A stretch of DNA of 64,000 bases from Fusibacter sp. 3D3 (lineage in GTDB: Bacteria; Bacillota; Clostridia; Peptostreptococcales; Acidaminobacteraceae), in the NCBI RefSeq assembly GCF_001748365.1, contig NZ_BDHH01000007.1, forward strand, positions 1 through 64,000, written 5' to 3'. The translations under genes and the position numbers were made by a program. Every line of letters begins with the position of its first letter. The stretch's first letter is position 1. This document shows positions 55,448 through 63,746 of this stretch, piece by piece. The notes under the pieces were generated by a model that was given only the letters and a program-made list of their open reading frames with translations, did no database searches and was not told the origin of the DNA.

Positions 55448-55591
55448 ATATAACCCTTGAGGAGATGTCCCCCACTTCTTAAAGTGGGGGGCATATTCCT
55501 AATCCAGTGGGAGTATAAACTCCCACTGGATGCAATCCGGTAGGATTGCGCAAGGGTTACGAAGGTAGCGGAGCGGACTGAGTATACGCTT
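55448..55591 (+). repeat. Structured repeat element, copy C (full)
   Basis: TAACCCTTG (55451-55459) pairs perfectly with CAAGGGTTA near 55551-55559 and encloses three hairpins: CCCCCACTT/AAGTGGGGG (55469-55490), TCCAGTGGGAGT/ACTCCCACTGGA (55503-55530) and CAATCC/GGATTG. It has the same order as copy A at 3797. Compared with copy A, the second hairpin has changed two base pairs on both sides, T-A to C-G and T-A to G-C. It lies between ygiQ and hutH, same strand, without any ORF. The conserved end is AGCGGAGCGGACTGAGTATACGCTT. Confidence 0.88.
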
Positions 55592-55638
55592 TGAGTATCA
55601 ATGAAATGCGTTTATAACAAATTTTAAGGGGTGCTAAA

Positions 55639-57177
55639 ATGAAAGAAAATAGGGTTATGATCGATGGAAAAAGTTTGACAATTGAAGATATTATCAACGT
55701 TTCAAGAAAAAATTTTAAAATCCAGATAACAGAAGACGCTTTAGTTAAAGTGGATAAAGCGAGAAAATTAGTCGATTATTTTGTAGATGAGAAAAAAGTA
55801 GTTTACGGGATCACCACGGGATTTGGTAAATTCTCTGATGTTGTTATTTCAAAAGAGGAGACGACTGATCTTCAAACCAATCTCATCATAAGTCATGCGT
55901 GTGGTGTGGGGACCCCTTTTACAGAAGATGTTTCCAGAGCTATTATGTTATTGCGTGTCAATAATTTAGCAAAAGGACATAGTGGTGTGAGAAGAGTGAC
56001 GCTGAATACGCTTGTTGAAATGATCAATCGTGGTGTTCATCCCCTTATTCCAGAAAAGGGCTCGCTAGGTGCAAGCGGCGATTTAGCACCACTTGCACAT
56101 ATGGTTCTCGTTATGCTCGGTCTAGGTGAAGCCATCTATCAAGGAGAGAAACTCTCTGGCGCGGATGCCATGAAGAAAGCGGGTATTGAGACAATCGTAT
56201 TGACATCTAAAGAAGGTTTGGCACTGATCAACGGCACTCAAGTCATGACTGCTGTGGGAACACTTGTCACTTATGAAGCGGTTCAGCTTTTAAAACTTTC
56301 AGATATTTCGACTTCTTTAACTGTAGAAGCGTTAAAAGGGATTACAGATGCTTATGATCCTAGACTGCATCAAGTTAGACCACATTTAGGACAAATCAAA
56401 ACAGCAGAAAATTTGCTCAACATCTTGAAAGGCAGTAAACTCACAACTAAACAAGGTGAAATCAGAGTACAAGATGCCTATACGCTTAGATGTGTGCCTC
56501 AGATTCATGGCGCGAGCAAAGACGCGGTTCAATACGTGGTCGATAAAATTAATATAGAAATTAATGCCGTCACAGATAATCCAATTATTTTTCCAGATGA
56601 TGAAGTGGCTTTTTCAGGCGGAAATTTCCACGGACAACCTATGGCGTTGCCATTTGATTTCCTTGGGATAGCACTTTCAGAAATAGCAAATGTTTCTGAG
56701 AGGAGAATAGAGAGACTTGTGAATCCACAACTCAGTGGTTTACCTGCTTTTTTAACACCACATGGCGGTTTGCATTCGGGTTTTATGATCGCTCAATATG
56801 CAGCAGCGGCACTTGTGTCTGAAAATAAAATATTGGCACATCCCGCAAGTGTGGACTCGATTCCTTCGTCAGCGAACCAAGAAGATCATGTGAGCATGGG
56901 GACTATTGCAGCTCGGAAAGCAAGAGAGATTTTGTTCAATGCTCAAAACGTGGTTGCAATCGAGTTATTGGCAGCGGCTCAGGCGATTGACTTTGATGAT
57001 GCAAGTAAATTAGGCGCTGGTTCAAGAGCGGCATATGATGTCATCAGAAGAGAAGTCACAAAAATTGAAGAAGATCGTGTAATGTATCTGGATTTTAATA
57101 AAATATATGATATAATTAAAACTAATGAAATCGTAGAAAAAGTAGAAAGTGTCGTAGGGACACTGGCTATTAATTAG
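55639..57177 (+). CDS. hutH: Histidine ammonia-lyase
   Basis: A 512-residue enzyme that removes ammonia from histidine to give urocanate. The autocatalytic MIO cofactor triad Ala-Ser-Gly is seen in GSLGASGDLAPLAH (about residues 141-154; triad at 145-147). The N-terminal VYGITTGFGKFSD and the later QDAYTLRCVPQIHGA and DNPIIF motifs are conserved. It starts the pathway completed by hutI, ftcD and fchA at 33-36 kb; hutU is not seen. GGGGTGCTAAA ribosome binding site. Confidence 0.94.
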   Translation: MKENRVMIDGKSLTIEDIINVSRKNFKIQITEDALVKVDKARKLVDYFVDEKKVVYGITTGFGKFSDVVISKEETTDLQTNLIISHACGVGTPFTEDVSRAIMLLRVNNLAKGHSGVRRVTLNTLVEMINRGVHPLIPEKGSLGASGDLAPLAHMVLVMLGLGEAIYQGEKLSGADAMKKAGIETIVLTSKEGLALINGTQVMTAVGTLVTYEAVQLLKLSDISTSLTVEALKGITDAYDPRLHQVRPHLGQIKTAENLLNILKGSKLTTKQGEIRVQDAYTLRCVPQIHGASKDAVQYVVDKINIEINAVTDNPIIFPDDEVAFSGGNFHGQPMALPFDFLGIALSEIANVSERRIERLVNPQLSGLPAFLTPHGGLHSGFMIAQYAAAALVSENKILAHPASVDSIPSSANQEDHVSMGTIAARKAREILFNAQNVVAIELLAAAQAIDFDDASKLGAGSRAAYDVIRREVTKIEEDRVMYLDFNKIYDIIKTNEIVEKVESVVGTLAIN

Positions 57178-57189
57178 AAAGGTGATTAT

Positions 57190-57366
57190 TTGTTATCTCA
57201 AGAAAAATTAGATCGTATCAATTTTTTAGCAAATAAGAAAAAGACTGAAGGATTGAACGATGAGGAGCTCAAAGAGCAATTAGAACTTCGAGAAGCTTAT
57301 TTAAAAGCGTTTCGAAGTAGCTTTAAAAAGCAACTGGACAACATAGAAATTGTCTATAAGGATTAA
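57190..57366 (+). CDS. DUF896 (YnzC-like) small protein
   Basis: A 58-residue protein, MLSQEKLDRINFLANKKKTE at its start and ending QLDNIEIVYKD. The DUF896/YnzC family is short and found in many Firmicutes, with an unknown role (some members are in the SOS regulon). TTG start at 57190 with AAAGGTGATTATT ahead. The gene lies 12 bases after hutH, so it is likely in its transcript. It is too short for many automated ORF filters. Confidence 0.85.
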   Translation: MLSQEKLDRINFLANKKKTEGLNDEELKEQLELREAYLKAFRSSFKKQLDNIEIVYKD

Positions 57367-57418
57367 TTTTTGGGTAGATATCCCTTGAAACGATTAAAAT
57401 TTCATTGGAGGTGTTTAA

Positions 57419-57868
57419 ATGGCGGAGAAACAATACATTGTATTTAAGCTAAACGACGAAAAGTTCGCAGCCAATATCAACCACATCGCATCTATAACAG
57501 ATTATGCTTCAATTACATCATTGCCAAATGGACCCGCATATGTGGATGGGCTTTTAAATCTGAGAGGCGATATCATACCCGTTGTCAACCTTAAGAAACG
57601 ATTTAAAATGACGGATACAGTTGCAAGGGATAAACGCATCCTAATTGCTAGACGTGACGATATTCTCATTGGATTTTTAGTGGACGATGCCTCTCAGTCT
57701 ATGTCTGTAGATGAAAAAGACGTGCTACCGCCTCCTAAAATTGCAATTAAAAAGGAGAATGCTTATATCTCAGAAGTGTGCATTCATAATAATGAATTGA
57801 TAATCGTCATCGACCTAGATAAAGTCTTATCAGAAGATGAAATTAGTGAAATATTGGAAATCAATTAG
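57419..57868 (+). CDS. cheW: CheW-like chemotaxis coupling protein
   Basis: A 149-residue CheW. The core KQYIVFKLNDEKFAANINHI at the N terminus and the conserved LNLRGDIIPVVNLKKRF block (about residues 47-63) are typical. It bridges methyl-accepting receptors and CheA in the usual system. No cheA or receptor gene is in the window, so its partners lie elsewhere. GGAGGTGTTTAA ribosome binding site. Confidence 0.9.
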   Translation: MAEKQYIVFKLNDEKFAANINHIASITDYASITSLPNGPAYVDGLLNLRGDIIPVVNLKKRFKMTDTVARDKRILIARRDDILIGFLVDDASQSMSVDEKDVLPPPKIAIKKENAYISEVCIHNNELIIVIDLDKVLSEDEISEILEIN

Positions 57869-57903
57869 TTAACAAATGTAAATTAAATAGGACCTATTTA
57901 CTA

Positions 57904-57939
57904 AAAAAGCTCGCGTTATGTATATACGTGAGCTTTTAT
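57904..57939 (+). terminator. Terminator between cheW and degS
   Basis: AAAAAGCTCGCGT pairs with ACGTGAGCTTTT around TATGTATAT. T-run short. Confidence 0.75.
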
Positions 57940-57980
57940 GATATAATAATCATTAGTCAAAACGTAGTGGAGTGTGTATT

Positions 57981-59114
57981 TTGAAGAATTTCATCGAGAT
58001 AAAAGAATTGGATCAGATTATTAATAAAACAGCCGTCTCCATAGAAGACGGGAAGAAGGAGATTTTTGAGATCTCTGAGAAATCAAGACAAGATTACAAT
58101 CACTATGAACAGGAACTTTTAAATATAAAAACGAAATTGACTTTAATTGTTAATGAGATTGACAAACTCGAAATTCGAGCTAAAATGGCCAAAAATATGA
58201 TTGCTACGATTAACGCACATTTTGATGAATTTACAGAAAAGGACATCAAAGATGCCTATGAACTCTCTCAAAAAGTTCAAATTGAACTCTCTGTAAAGCG
58301 GCAAGAGGAAAGAGAGCTCCAAGATCGTAAAACAGAACTGGAAAGGCTTCTGATTGCCTCTAAAGATGTTATGAAGCGTTCTGAAGCACTTGAGACTAAA
58401 GTGAGTGTAGCTTTAGATTATTTGACCAATAGTATCTTTGAACAGTTAGAGGACCATAAACATAAAAAAGAAGTGAGCATAAAAATTATAGAAGCTCAAG
58501 AAAATGAAAAAAAGCGCATCTCTAGAGATATTCATGATGGGCCGGCCCAATCACTTGCCAATATCATTTTTAAAGCAGAGTATTTATCTAAGATTATTGA
58601 TGTGGCACCTCATAAGGCTAAAAAAGAAATTTCAGAATTACAAGAAGATATTAGAGATACTCTGAAAGATATTCGGAAAATTATATATGATTTAATGCCT
58701 ATGTCGCTCGATGATTTGGGTCTTATTCCAACACTCAATAAATTGATTTCAAATTTGATGGAAAGCCATCCCTTACAAATTGAAATGAAAATTAAAAATC
58801 TAGCACCCATTAACGATCCCCTGATCAACCTTACGGTTTTCAGAGTGGTGCAGGAGAGTTTTAACAACATCGTCAAGCATTCCAAATGTAAAAATGCATT
58901 ATTATTGATAGATTGTACTGAGAAAAAAATTGAGGTGGAAATTATTGACGATGGTATTGGGTTTGATGCTAATGGGATGCTTAAGAAACCTAGCGGTTAT
59001 GGCCTATACAATATGAGAGAAAGGATTGAGATGCTCAGTGGTATTTTTTCATTAAAGTCTCAAAATGGCAATGGCACCAAAATAAAAATTGTAATACCTA
59101 ATAAAATATCTTGA
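57981..59114 (+). CDS. degS: Sensor histidine kinase DegS
   Basis: A 377-residue soluble histidine kinase. Residues 10-160 form a coiled-coil sensor that matches Bacillus DegS (EKSRQDYNHYEQEL, RQEERELQDRKTELERL). The HisKA_3 phosphorylation site is RISRDIHDGPAQSLAN (about residues 178-193) and HATPase follows with ATP-binding boxes such as VQESFNNIVKHSK (N box) and IDDGIGFD. No membrane segment, so cytoplasmic. The TTG at 57981 with GTGGAG ahead is favoured over GTG at 57972. Its partner degU follows by 25 bases. Confidence 0.9.
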   Translation: MKNFIEIKELDQIINKTAVSIEDGKKEIFEISEKSRQDYNHYEQELLNIKTKLTLIVNEIDKLEIRAKMAKNMIATINAHFDEFTEKDIKDAYELSQKVQIELSVKRQEERELQDRKTELERLLIASKDVMKRSEALETKVSVALDYLTNSIFEQLEDHKHKKEVSIKIIEAQENEKKRISRDIHDGPAQSLANIIFKAEYLSKIIDVAPHKAKKEISELQEDIRDTLKDIRKIIYDLMPMSLDDLGLIPTLNKLISNLMESHPLQIEMKIKNLAPINDPLINLTVFRVVQESFNNIVKHSKCKNALLLIDCTEKKIEVEIIDDGIGFDANGMLKKPSGYGLYNMRERIEMLSGIFSLKSQNGNGTKIKIVIPNKIS

Positions 59115-59139
59115 TGAGAGATGAATTTGGAGGAACTAT

Positions 59140-59790
59140 ATGAAGCCAATAAAAGTTGCAATTGTCGATGACCACGCACTAATTCGTGAAGGTATTAAAA
59201 AATTGCTTGAACTTGAGGAGAGCTTGGAAATTGTATTTTTAGCAGGTGATGGAGAAGAAGCTATAGCAATGCTTGATAAGCATATGCCAGATGTTATACT
59301 TCTTGATATCAATATGCCCAATTTGAACGGCATCGATACACTGCGTATTTTAAAAGATCAATTTAGTGAAATTAAGGTTATTATGCTCACGATTCATGAA
59401 GATGCGCAATACTTAATTGAGACCATCAATATTGGCGCAGAAGGTTATGTACTTAAAGATGCGGATGTGTCGTCACTCGTTAAAGCGATTCATAAAGTCA
59501 CATTGGGTGAACTTTACATCCACCCAACACTTTCTGGTATTTTAGTAAAAGAATACAAGAAGAAGGATAAATCCATCGATGAAATGATTGGAACGAATTT
59601 GACAAAGCGTGAATATGAAGTCATTAGATTGATTTCTCAGGGGTACAATAACAAGGAAATTGCAACGGAACTGTTTATCAGCGAAAAAACTGTAAAAAAT
59701 CACGTTTCCAATATTTTTAAAAAAATTAAAGTAACGGATCGTACTCAAGCGGCGCTTTATGCAATTAAGCACAATATTACAAAAATTTAA
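59140..59790 (+). CDS. degU: Response regulator DegU
   Basis: A 216-residue NarL-type response regulator. Receiver domain about residues 5-120, phosphorylation Asp56 in VILLDINMP, and acid pair DDH at 10-12. The LuxR-type helix-turn-helix is at about 150-212: LTKREYEVIRLISQGYNNKEIATELFISEKTVKNHVSNIFKKI is present in shorter pieces. It controls degradative enzymes, motility or competence in Bacillus; here its targets are not known. RBS GGAGG. Confidence 0.92.
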   Translation: MKPIKVAIVDDHALIREGIKKLLELEESLEIVFLAGDGEEAIAMLDKHMPDVILLDINMPNLNGIDTLRILKDQFSEIKVIMLTIHEDAQYLIETINIGAEGYVLKDADVSSLVKAIHKVTLGELYIHPTLSGILVKEYKKKDKSIDEMIGTNLTKREYEVIRLISQGYNNKEIATELFISEKTVKNHVSNIFKKIKVTDRTQAALYAIKHNITKI

Positions 59791-59871
59791 TTCACTTGAA
59801 CCTCAAATAATATTTCGGTATCCTATATATGTTAACTAAAGTATATTAACTGTAGTTGAAAGGGGATATTT

Positions 59872-61299
59872 ATGGAAAACAATACAAATTTCGAAGCGTT
59901 ATCCGAGGCACTGACACATAATTTCAGAAATGCTTGGGAAGCACTTGATGAATCTGAGACGAAGGCATGTTTTGAACTCAGTGAAAAGTATAAGGTGTTT
60001 TTGGATTTGGGGAAAACGGAAAGAGAAAGTGCAAGAGAGATTTTAAAACAAGCGGTATCTAAGGGTTATAAATCTGTTGAAGATTTTATTTCTGGAAAAG
60101 AAAGTTTAAAGGCGGGTTCAAAAGTTTATGCGATGAACCGTGATAAGTCGATTATACTCTTTGTGATTGGCAAAAAACCTTTAAAAGAGGGAATGAACGT
60201 TGTAGGAGCTCACATAGATGTGCCCAGAATTGATTTGAAACCATTTCCTTTATATGAAGAGAGCGATATGGCGTTTTTTAAAACACATTATTATGGTGGC
60301 ATTAAAAAATACCAGTGGACGGCAATACCACTTGCTTTACATGGTGTTGTTTTTAATAAGCATAATGAAAAAATAGAGGTTGTAATCGGCGAAGATGATC
60401 AAGACCCCGTTTTGGCAATTACAGATTTGTTACCGCATTTAGCGAAAGATCAAACGAGTAAAACTTTAGCAGAAGGCATTGCAGGAGAGACGCTCAACGT
60501 TCTTGTGGGCAATATGCCCATTGGCGATGATAAGACGAAAAACAAAGTCAAACTCAATGTCCTTAAAATTTTAGATGAAAAATATGGCATCAAAGAAGAG
60601 GATTTTTTATCCGCTGAGTTCGAAATTGTACCAGCAGGTAAAGCAAAAGACTTAGGCTTTGATAGAAGTATGATATCCGCTTATGGTCATGATGACAGAG
60701 TTTGTTCGTATGCAGGACTGGCTTCAATACTGGAACTCTCTGATGTGGAAATGACTGCATGTGCTATGTTTATGGATAAAGAAGAAGTGGGGAGTCAGGG
60801 CAATACCGGTTCTCAATCCAGATATTTTGAAAATATGGTATCAGAACTTATCGCTTTACAAGAACCCAACTTTAGTGATTTGTACATTAAGAGATGTATT
60901 TCAAACACTGCTGTTTTATCAGGCGATGTGGGTGCAGCTTTTGATCCTAATTATGCTGGCGCTTATGATAAAAGCAATTCAGCACATATTGGTAAAGGTG
61001 TGCAACTTGTTAAATACACAGGTGCTAGAGGCAAATCTGGCTGTAATGATGCCAATGCAGAGTTCTTAGGTTCTGTTAGAAAACTCTTTAACGATAATAA
61101 TATCGTTTGGCAAATCGGCGAACTTGGAAAAGTAGATCAAGGCGGTGGAGGCACAATTGCTTATATTCTTGCAAATTCAAATGCAGAGGTAGTGGATTGT
61201 GGTGTGCCAGTCTTGAGTATGCATGCCCCTTATGAGATTGTCAGTAAAGTTGACGTCTATATGACTTATAAAGCTTATAAAGCGTTTTTGAAGCGTTAA
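59872..61299 (+). CDS. M18 family aminopeptidase
   Basis: A 475-residue zinc aminopeptidase of family M18 (aminopeptidase I, ApeA/ApeB-like), probably cytoplasmic and dodecameric. Metal residues are in GAHIDVPRIDLKP (His, Asp near residues 108-120), MDKEEVGSQGNTGS (Glu) and the late SMHAPYEI (His). It helps break down peptides, in line with amino-acid fermentation. A GGGGATATTT ribosome binding site precedes the ATG. A terminator and a promoter follow before the next two-component system. Confidence 0.9.
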   Translation: MENNTNFEALSEALTHNFRNAWEALDESETKACFELSEKYKVFLDLGKTERESAREILKQAVSKGYKSVEDFISGKESLKAGSKVYAMNRDKSIILFVIGKKPLKEGMNVVGAHIDVPRIDLKPFPLYEESDMAFFKTHYYGGIKKYQWTAIPLALHGVVFNKHNEKIEVVIGEDDQDPVLAITDLLPHLAKDQTSKTLAEGIAGETLNVLVGNMPIGDDKTKNKVKLNVLKILDEKYGIKEEDFLSAEFEIVPAGKAKDLGFDRSMISAYGHDDRVCSYAGLASILELSDVEMTACAMFMDKEEVGSQGNTGSQSRYFENMVSELIALQEPNFSDLYIKRCISNTAVLSGDVGAAFDPNYAGAYDKSNSAHIGKGVQLVKYTGARGKSGCNDANAEFLGSVRKLFNDNNIVWQIGELGKVDQGGGGTIAYILANSNAEVVDCGVPVLSMHAPYEIVSKVDVYMTYKAYKAFLKR

Positions 61300-61362
61300 A
61301 TGTGGTGTAGATTAATAAAGCTATAGTGACATAAACTGTTTACAACTGATTCACAAAGAGCA

Positions 61363-61392
61363 TTGGAATAGTATTTCAAAATGTTGTATAAT
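61363..61392 (+). promoter_or_regulatory. Promoter before the OmpR-type regulator
   Basis: TTGGAA at 61363-61368 and TATAAT at 61387-61392 with an 18-base spacer. It is followed within 20 bases by the strong terminator at 61409. Confidence 0.7.
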
Positions 61393-61408
61393 AAATGATA
61401 GAGTATGT

Positions 61409-61440
61409 AAAAGAGCATTCGTTTAATGCTCTTTTTTTTT
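61409..61440 (+). terminator. Terminator after the M18 gene / leader terminator
   Basis: AAAAGAGCATT pairs with AATGCTCTTTT around CGTTT, with a T-run. It lies 17 bases after the promoter at 61363, so it might act as a leader terminator, or just end the aminopeptidase transcript. Confidence 0.88.
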
Positions 61441-61493
61441 AAAAATTTAAGGTATGAAAGATCCGTGAGGATGATTTAAATGGGAGGTCACTT

Positions 61494-62180
61494 ATGAATA
61501 AAAAGGTTTTTATTGTAGATGATGAAGAAAATATAAGAGAGTTGATCTCGTTATATTTGACAAAAGAAGGTTATTCAGTTGAAACTTATGGTTCTGGCGA
61601 AGCTTGTCTTGAAGCTTTTAAATCCAATATACCAGATTTGGTATTGCTTGACATTATGATGCCAGGAATTGATGGCTATGACACTTTAAAAGAAATCAGA
61701 AAACTGGGTACGGTACCTGTCATTATGATTACTGCAAAAGAAGAAACTTTTGATAAAGTGCTTGGACTTGAACTTGGCGCTGACGACTATATTGTTAAAC
61801 CGTTTGATCCTAAAGAATTAACAGCTCGGGTAAAAGCGGTTATAAGAAGATTTCAAAATACAGATAAGGCAGATACGGAAGGCATTGTATCAGTGCCGAA
61901 TTTAACGATAAATATGGTGGATTATAACATTATTTACTTTGGAAATACTTTAGAGTTACCCCCAAAGGAAATTGAACTCTTGAATTATCTTGTGAATCAT
62001 CCAAATCGTGTGTTCACAAGAGAGCAGCTTTTGGATCACATTTGGGGTTATGACTTCTTTGGTGAAACGAGAACAGTGGATGTGCATATTAAACGCCTTA
62101 GAGAAAAGTTTGAAAAACCGGATAATGGTTGGGAAATCAAAACGGTTTGGGGTGTTGGCTATAAATTTAAATTGGATTAG
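61494..62180 (+). CDS. OmpR/PhoB-type response regulator
   Basis: A 228-residue regulator. Receiver domain with acid pair DDEEN at 9-13, phosphorylation Asp53 in LVLLDIMMPG and Lys in KPFDPKELTARV. The C-terminal winged-helix DNA-binding domain (about residues 130-226) has LPPKEIELLNYLVNHPNRVFTREQLLDHIWG. RBS GGGAGGTCACTT. It pairs with the kinase 15 bases on. Target not known. Confidence 0.93.
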   Translation: MNKKVFIVDDEENIRELISLYLTKEGYSVETYGSGEACLEAFKSNIPDLVLLDIMMPGIDGYDTLKEIRKLGTVPVIMITAKEETFDKVLGLELGADDYIVKPFDPKELTARVKAVIRRFQNTDKADTEGIVSVPNLTINMVDYNIIYFGNTLELPPKEIELLNYLVNHPNRVFTREQLLDHIWGYDFFGETRTVDVHIKRLREKFEKPDNGWEIKTVWGVGYKFKLD

Positions 62181-62195
62181 AGTTGAGGTGTATTC

Positions 62196-63611
62196 ATGAA
62201 AACAATTTTTCATAAATTTGCCTTTATCTATATTTTAATTTTTTTGATATCCTTTATATTGATTATCATTGGCGTGAGGAGTGTTCTGGATTATTATTTT
62301 GTCAGCAATGAATCCGATCTGATCACTCAAAGAGCACAGAACTTTGAAAAAATTGTCAATAGTAAGTATGTCAATAGTATTAGTTTAGATCTTTTACAAG
62401 AACAGATTATGCTCCTCGATGGTTATACAGGTGCTAACATATGGCTGTTTACTGAAGAGGGTGCTTTTTATTCGACGTCTAATTCGACTTATGATATGCA
62501 GCTTGGTAAGTATCCTTATCTGGCGGATGATATTAAGTCTGTTTTTGAAGGGCGAGAAACAAGTCGAGAAGTCTTGTATGAAGGTATTTCGCAAGATCGC
62601 GTTTTAAGAGTGGGCTACCCCTTTCATGTGGGGGATAAGATTTATGCCATGTTCATAAATGTACCAATGCCTGAACTTGAAGATACCATTTCAAAAGTTT
62701 CAGTCATTATTTTTATATCTTTGTCAATATCGGGGTTTTTAGCGGTGACTTTGATTTTTATGATCACAAGAAGAATGGGACATGAAATCAAGGTTATTAA
62801 TGATGCCGCTAAGTTCATCGCACAAGGGAACTTTGAAAAGAAGATTATTATTAACCGAAAAGATGAACTTGGTGAGCTCGCCGAAAGTTTTAATGCCATG
62901 GCAGCGGAACTCAATAAGCAAGAAAATACGAAGAGGATGTTTATCTCTAGTCTGTCTCATGATTTAAGAACACCACTTACAACCATTAAAGGATATACAC
63001 ATGGAATGCTTGATGGGACCATAGAGGCAGATAAACAGGAAAGATATCTTAAAATTGTATCTACGGAAAGCGATCGATTAATTAAAATGATTAATGATTT
63101 ACTGGATTTATCTAAGATGGAAAGTGGTGCTTTGATCCTCAATAAAACAGACTTTGATATGAATGATGTGATTGTAAATGTTTTAGATAGTTTTGAGCAA
63201 AAAATAATTGATAAGCGTATTAAGTTGACCATAGATTTAACGAAAGAAAAAATATTGGCGCATGGAGATATGGCTTCAATCCAAAGGGTAATTTACAATC
63301 TCATGGATAATGCGACTAAATTTGTGAATATGGACGGTGAGATCAGCATTAGAACTGAACTTAAAAATGATAAGTTTTATGTCGGCATTAGTAATTCAGG
63401 CAATGTACTCAGTCCTAAAGAATTGAGTGTCATATGGGATCGGTTTACGAAACTGGACAAATCAAGAGGCCTTGAAAAAAAATCTTCTGGGTTAGGGCTT
63501 TCAATTGTCAAGGAAATCGTCAAAGCACATCATGAAAAGATAGAAGTATATAGCAATGAAGACATTGGTGTTGCCTTTATTTTCACTGTTGCAACACAGA
63601 TTTTTAAATAG
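62196..63611 (+). CDS. Sensor histidine kinase with HAMP domain
   Basis: A 471-residue transmembrane kinase. Membrane helices at about residues 9-28 and 169-190 flank an extracellular sensor of about 140 residues. A HAMP linker (about 191-243) leads to the HisKA domain with the phospho-His at residue 255 in SSLSHDLRTPLTT. The HATPase has N-box VIYNLMDNATKFV and a G-box SGLGLSIVKEIVK. Signal unknown. Ribosome binding site GAGGTG. Confidence 0.92.
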   Translation: MKTIFHKFAFIYILIFLISFILIIIGVRSVLDYYFVSNESDLITQRAQNFEKIVNSKYVNSISLDLLQEQIMLLDGYTGANIWLFTEEGAFYSTSNSTYDMQLGKYPYLADDIKSVFEGRETSREVLYEGISQDRVLRVGYPFHVGDKIYAMFINVPMPELEDTISKVSVIIFISLSISGFLAVTLIFMITRRMGHEIKVINDAAKFIAQGNFEKKIIINRKDELGELAESFNAMAAELNKQENTKRMFISSLSHDLRTPLTTIKGYTHGMLDGTIEADKQERYLKIVSTESDRLIKMINDLLDLSKMESGALILNKTDFDMNDVIVNVLDSFEQKIIDKRIKLTIDLTKEKILAHGDMASIQRVIYNLMDNATKFVNMDGEISIRTELKNDKFYVGISNSGNVLSPKELSVIWDRFTKLDKSRGLEKKSSGLGLSIVKEIVKAHHEKIEVYSNEDIGVAFIFTVATQIFK

Positions 63612-63746
63612 GCACGAATTAATAGGTGTACGGTGTACCTCGTGTCATGCGCATTATAGATCCCAAAGTTTTTTATAAGTTTTCAAAATTGTTCACAAAA
63701 ACTTAAAAATGATATTGTAAGATAGCATAGTGGGAGGTGTATAGAA

